A stretch of 64,000 nucleotides of DNA from Colius striatus (Eukaryota > Chordata > Aves > Coliiformes > Coliidae): NCBI RefSeq assembly GCF_028858725.1, contig NC_084767.1, positions 4,019,501-4,083,500 of the forward strand, in the 5' to 3' direction. Both the position numbers and the translations under genes were made by a program. Below the pieces are notes generated by a model that ran no database searches, was not told the DNA's origin, and saw only the letters and a list, made by a program, of their open reading frames with translations. The stretch's first letter is position 1. Each line of letters starts with the position of its first letter. Positions 61,002 through 64,000 of the stretch are shown here, piece by piece.

Positions 61002-61101
61002 TCTGTGTGATCTGATCTAGGTGAATCTACTTTGGCAGGGGGGTTGAACTGGATGATCTCTAGAGGTCTCTTCCAATCCCTACCATTCTGTCATTCTGTG
61101 A
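61002..61101 (+). mobile_element. Short CR1 LINE tail
   Basis: About 100 bases of the CR1 3' end in sense orientation: GATCTGATCTAGGTGAATC, GGGGGGTTGAACTGGATGAT and CCAATCCCTACCATTCTGTC, ending in two degenerate copies of the 8-base terminal repeat (ATTCTGTC, ATTCTGTG). Confidence 0.87.
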
Positions 61102-64000
61102 GCTACCAGAGGTTGTGTGACATCTTACTCCACTTTGAGCTTGTTCTGATTTCTCTCTCTGCTCTTCAGCTCTCCTGAGGATACCAAGAGCCTTCTGCTC
61201 ACCATCTACACTCACAGCCCGGTTACCCACCTTGCCTCAAACCCTGCAAGCCTTGGGGGCTCCCAGGCAGGGCTGCAGGTCCCACAAGATGGCACTCAGC
61301 CCCAGGGAGAGGGACAGCAGCCCAACAGCCCAGCCCTAGCTCCTGCACAGAGCAGGCTCTCCAGTCTAATTGTTATTTTTACCTGCTGAGCACTTTTTAG
61401 CAGTTGAGCCAAAACAGTACCTGCTTGCTTTCTGGAAAAGCTCAGGGGACAGCAAAGCTGGGAAATGATGCATCACAAAACACCTGGGGATCTCTGCTTT
61501 GAGAAACTCTATGACACCCCTGTGTTTAGGACAAGATCTGGCCTTGTGCCTTTGTATCAAGAAGAGGCTTTCTGTCACCTATATAAGAATCACCCTAAAT
61601 ATAGCAAACTATACACCCTGCTAAAAGCAGTTTCTCCATTCCTTCTGTGTACTTGAAAGACTGTAGTATCTTTTAACATCAAAAATACTTTTAACTGGCA
61701 CTGCAGCTCTCTCACATGATGTACCTCAAATCAGTGGATGCTTTTAACCTCAAACTCTGCACCTTAAATTCTTTAGGCCATAAGGGTAAAGCTCCTGGAT
61801 TATTTCCTCCCCACTTGTGGGACAGGCGAGGGCAGCACTCATACCTTCAAAGCACTTGGGCACCTCTGAAATGAGAGAGGAACTGAAAAACTCCTACTCT
61901 GTGATTTAGCAGCTTGCTGTGGAACGAGGCCTGGAGCTCAACAGGAGGGATAAAACTAAATATTGAATGGCTGCTTGTTGCACAAGCACTGTGCATCCTG
62001 TACACTTTGTGAGACAGAGGCTTTAGGGAAAAAACAACAAGGCTGAAACATAACCAAAAGCCCGATGGGGAATGTACACAACAGAGAGCCGTGTCCTGAG
62101 TGCTGAGCGCCTGACTTTGCAGCTCACAGAATCCCCCTTTCACCTCATTTTTCCTCATGTGTGATACAAGTAAAAAGTAGCTCAAAGTCACTGCAGCCAC
62201 ACAACAGGCTTTGTCAAAACACAGATTTACTCCAGGGCTGATGGAGCTTCTCATTGAAAAGTACCTAGAGCCACAATCATTTCCTCACATCAAAATGCAG
62301 AGTAGAAATCTGTATTGCAGGACATTTTGTGCTACTGGAACTTTAATCCAGCTAACACTGACCAGTCACTCAGAATAAATGTGATGGCAATGAGAACAGG
62401 AGAGAGAGTCAACCAAGCAATTGCATCTACTCTATTTCCATTTGCACTCCACTACAGAGCTACACCAGCAGTGATGAGGCCCTTGCCTCCTCCTGCACAC
62501 CACCTGAAGTGTCAGCACTAATGCAGACAAGGATTAAGCTCACAAAAGCACATCCTCAATGAATTTTTAAGTTCCCAAGACAGGAGATATGTGGTCATTT
62601 CCCGTTCTGTTGTTGCCACAACTTCCATCACCTTAAGTGCAAAGCACTCCCTGAATGTGAACTGCCAGATCAGGTTCATATTTTGTAAGTATGATTGTTA
62701 TTTTGTGAACTTTGGCATCCATAAGAGTAAAGCTAGAGAGGCTGGGATATGACACAAGCATTTTGAGCTTGATTGGGTTTTGTTCATTTTTTTTCAAGTA
62801 GGGAAGGAGAAAGAAAAGGATAGTTTAGGCTTGTGGTTAAACACTTTTTTTTCTCTAGAGACATTTTTTTGCCTTTGCTTTGTTTATTCCTCTTTGTAAC
62901 TAAGTAAAGTCACATTTTTAAACATAGGACAACCCCCCTTTCCTTTTTAAATACTAATAATCTAAGAGTCACCCTAAACAAGGCTCAGGTTGCTCTGACT
63001 CCTTGGAGCCAAATGCATCCTTCAGAATGTTTTCTTGTGGCCTAAGAAAGTATTTACTTTTGCAGTCTTTCCACTTGGATGTACCTTTGTTCCTTTTCCA
63101 GGAGCAATTCAGTTTCACAATTTCTTGCTTCTAAATCACAATGTGTAAGAGAGTCCCTAGTTTGGGCCCCAGTTCTGTTACGATGCTTCAGGCACATGGG
63201 TGATCCTTGTAATTCAGGTATTTAAATTTTGACCAGCACTTTGCAATCTTACTGAACCAGTGCTTGCTTACATAACTCCCTATTTCTCTATTGGGGGTTT
63301 ACTGTCTTCTCACTTTTCCTGAAAGGGGATGAATACAGCTCTGATTCACATATAATAAAGAGCAAGTTTTTACCAAAGCTTGTTTTGACAGCATGAGTGG
63401 TGAAGATCAGGGTCCTGGCTGAATGTATGGATGTACCCCTCCTCTCCAGAATGGACTCTGCCAAAAGGGAGGGCTGGAAGCCATGGGGCAACTAATCTTG
63501 AACTATACATATGGGAGTAGTGGGAGAAACAATTTCTGCTGGACACAGCAAAGGGAAAAACCCTCAGAAAATACTCCTTAGAGGATAAATGTTTCCACCT
63601 CCCCAGGCTGGCTGAGTCTAAAATGTGTTTCCAAACCTGAGGAGCCACAGTGAGGATCCTGGAGGTTTCAGTCCCCCTGCACAAACAGTGTCAAATCTCT
63701 GTCAGCTGGAGCTGGAGGTCGGGAGTGCACAGCCCAAGCAGAGTGCCCTGGGCACAGAGGGGCTGTGCTGGAGCAGACAGAGGGTTGGAGCAGAGAAAGC
63801 GTGTGGGAAGAAGCAATGCAGAGCCTGACAGCTCAGAGCTGACCAGATGTTTTCATCATTATGGAAAAAATCTGTTGGTGCCTCTTTGCCCAGAGAAACA
63901 CTGGAGAAGGAAGTATCCTCTTGAGCTCCAGTTAGGGTTGGACTGTGATGGGCCGGGGTCAAGAAGTAACAGAAACGGGAGGAAGGGATCTTTTCTGACT
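61102..64000. other. Non-coding, nothing recognised
   Basis: Short open frames only; T-rich stretches near 62,790-62,940. Confidence 0.65.

Noticed and set aside
1..64000. CRISPR arrays, operons, tRNA or rRNA genes, phage or insertion sequences
   Set aside because: None seen. The genome is vertebrate and the only regular repeats are microsatellites, small duplications and CR1 fragments.

Overview
This is vertebrate nuclear DNA, almost certainly from a bird. Large stretches have no coding signal, the one clear gene is split by GT-AG introns, there is a CpG-island promoter, and the recognisable dispersed repeats are 5'-truncated CR1 LINEs, the dominant retroposon of bird genomes. The sequence alone does not fix the species. 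The two longest closely matched CR1 copies look more like a neoavian subfamily than the commonest chicken ones, but that is an impression. The window carries no prokaryotic features. Layout: positions 1-29,000 are upstream, mostly unique non-coding DNA with four CR1 fragments (about 1049-1515, 3055-3464, 7592-8165, 19209-19272), an AGGAG pentanucleotide microsatellite (2701-2815) and a few small tandem duplications. At 7342-7453 there is a short stretch that looks like a coding exon flanked by splice signals but that I cannot assign to a family. About 29,040-31,760 is a GC-rich CpG island holding the promoter and exon 1 of the gene. The gene is STC2 (stanniocalcin-2), plus strand, four coding exons (30542-30698, 32877-33019, 35465-35676, 39197-39590), giving a 301-residue secreted glycoprotein. 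All splice junctions are GT-AG and in phase. The cysteines aligned with human Cys120 (covalent link to PAPP-A) and Cys211 (dimer) are present. A roughly 3.1 kb 3' UTR ends near 42,695 after an AATAAA at 42671; it contains three Pumilio-type sites and an AU-rich nonamer. Positions 42,700-64,000 are downstream non-coding DNA with one CR1 tail (about 61002-61101). From mammalian synteny (established knowledge, not seen here) NKX2-5 is expected further downstream. The main points of interest are regulatory: a fused CCAAT/CCACG arrangement close to an ERSE-II element, a six-run G-quadruplex motif and a start-codon-overlapping uORF at the STC2 promoter; a perfect CRE 5 kb upstream; a palindromic pair of Maf half-sites next to AP-1 and NK2-type motifs at 10.3 kb; and the orphan exon candidate at 7.35 kb. 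I found no convincing novel multi-gene system. The long open frames in the CpG island are composition artefacts.
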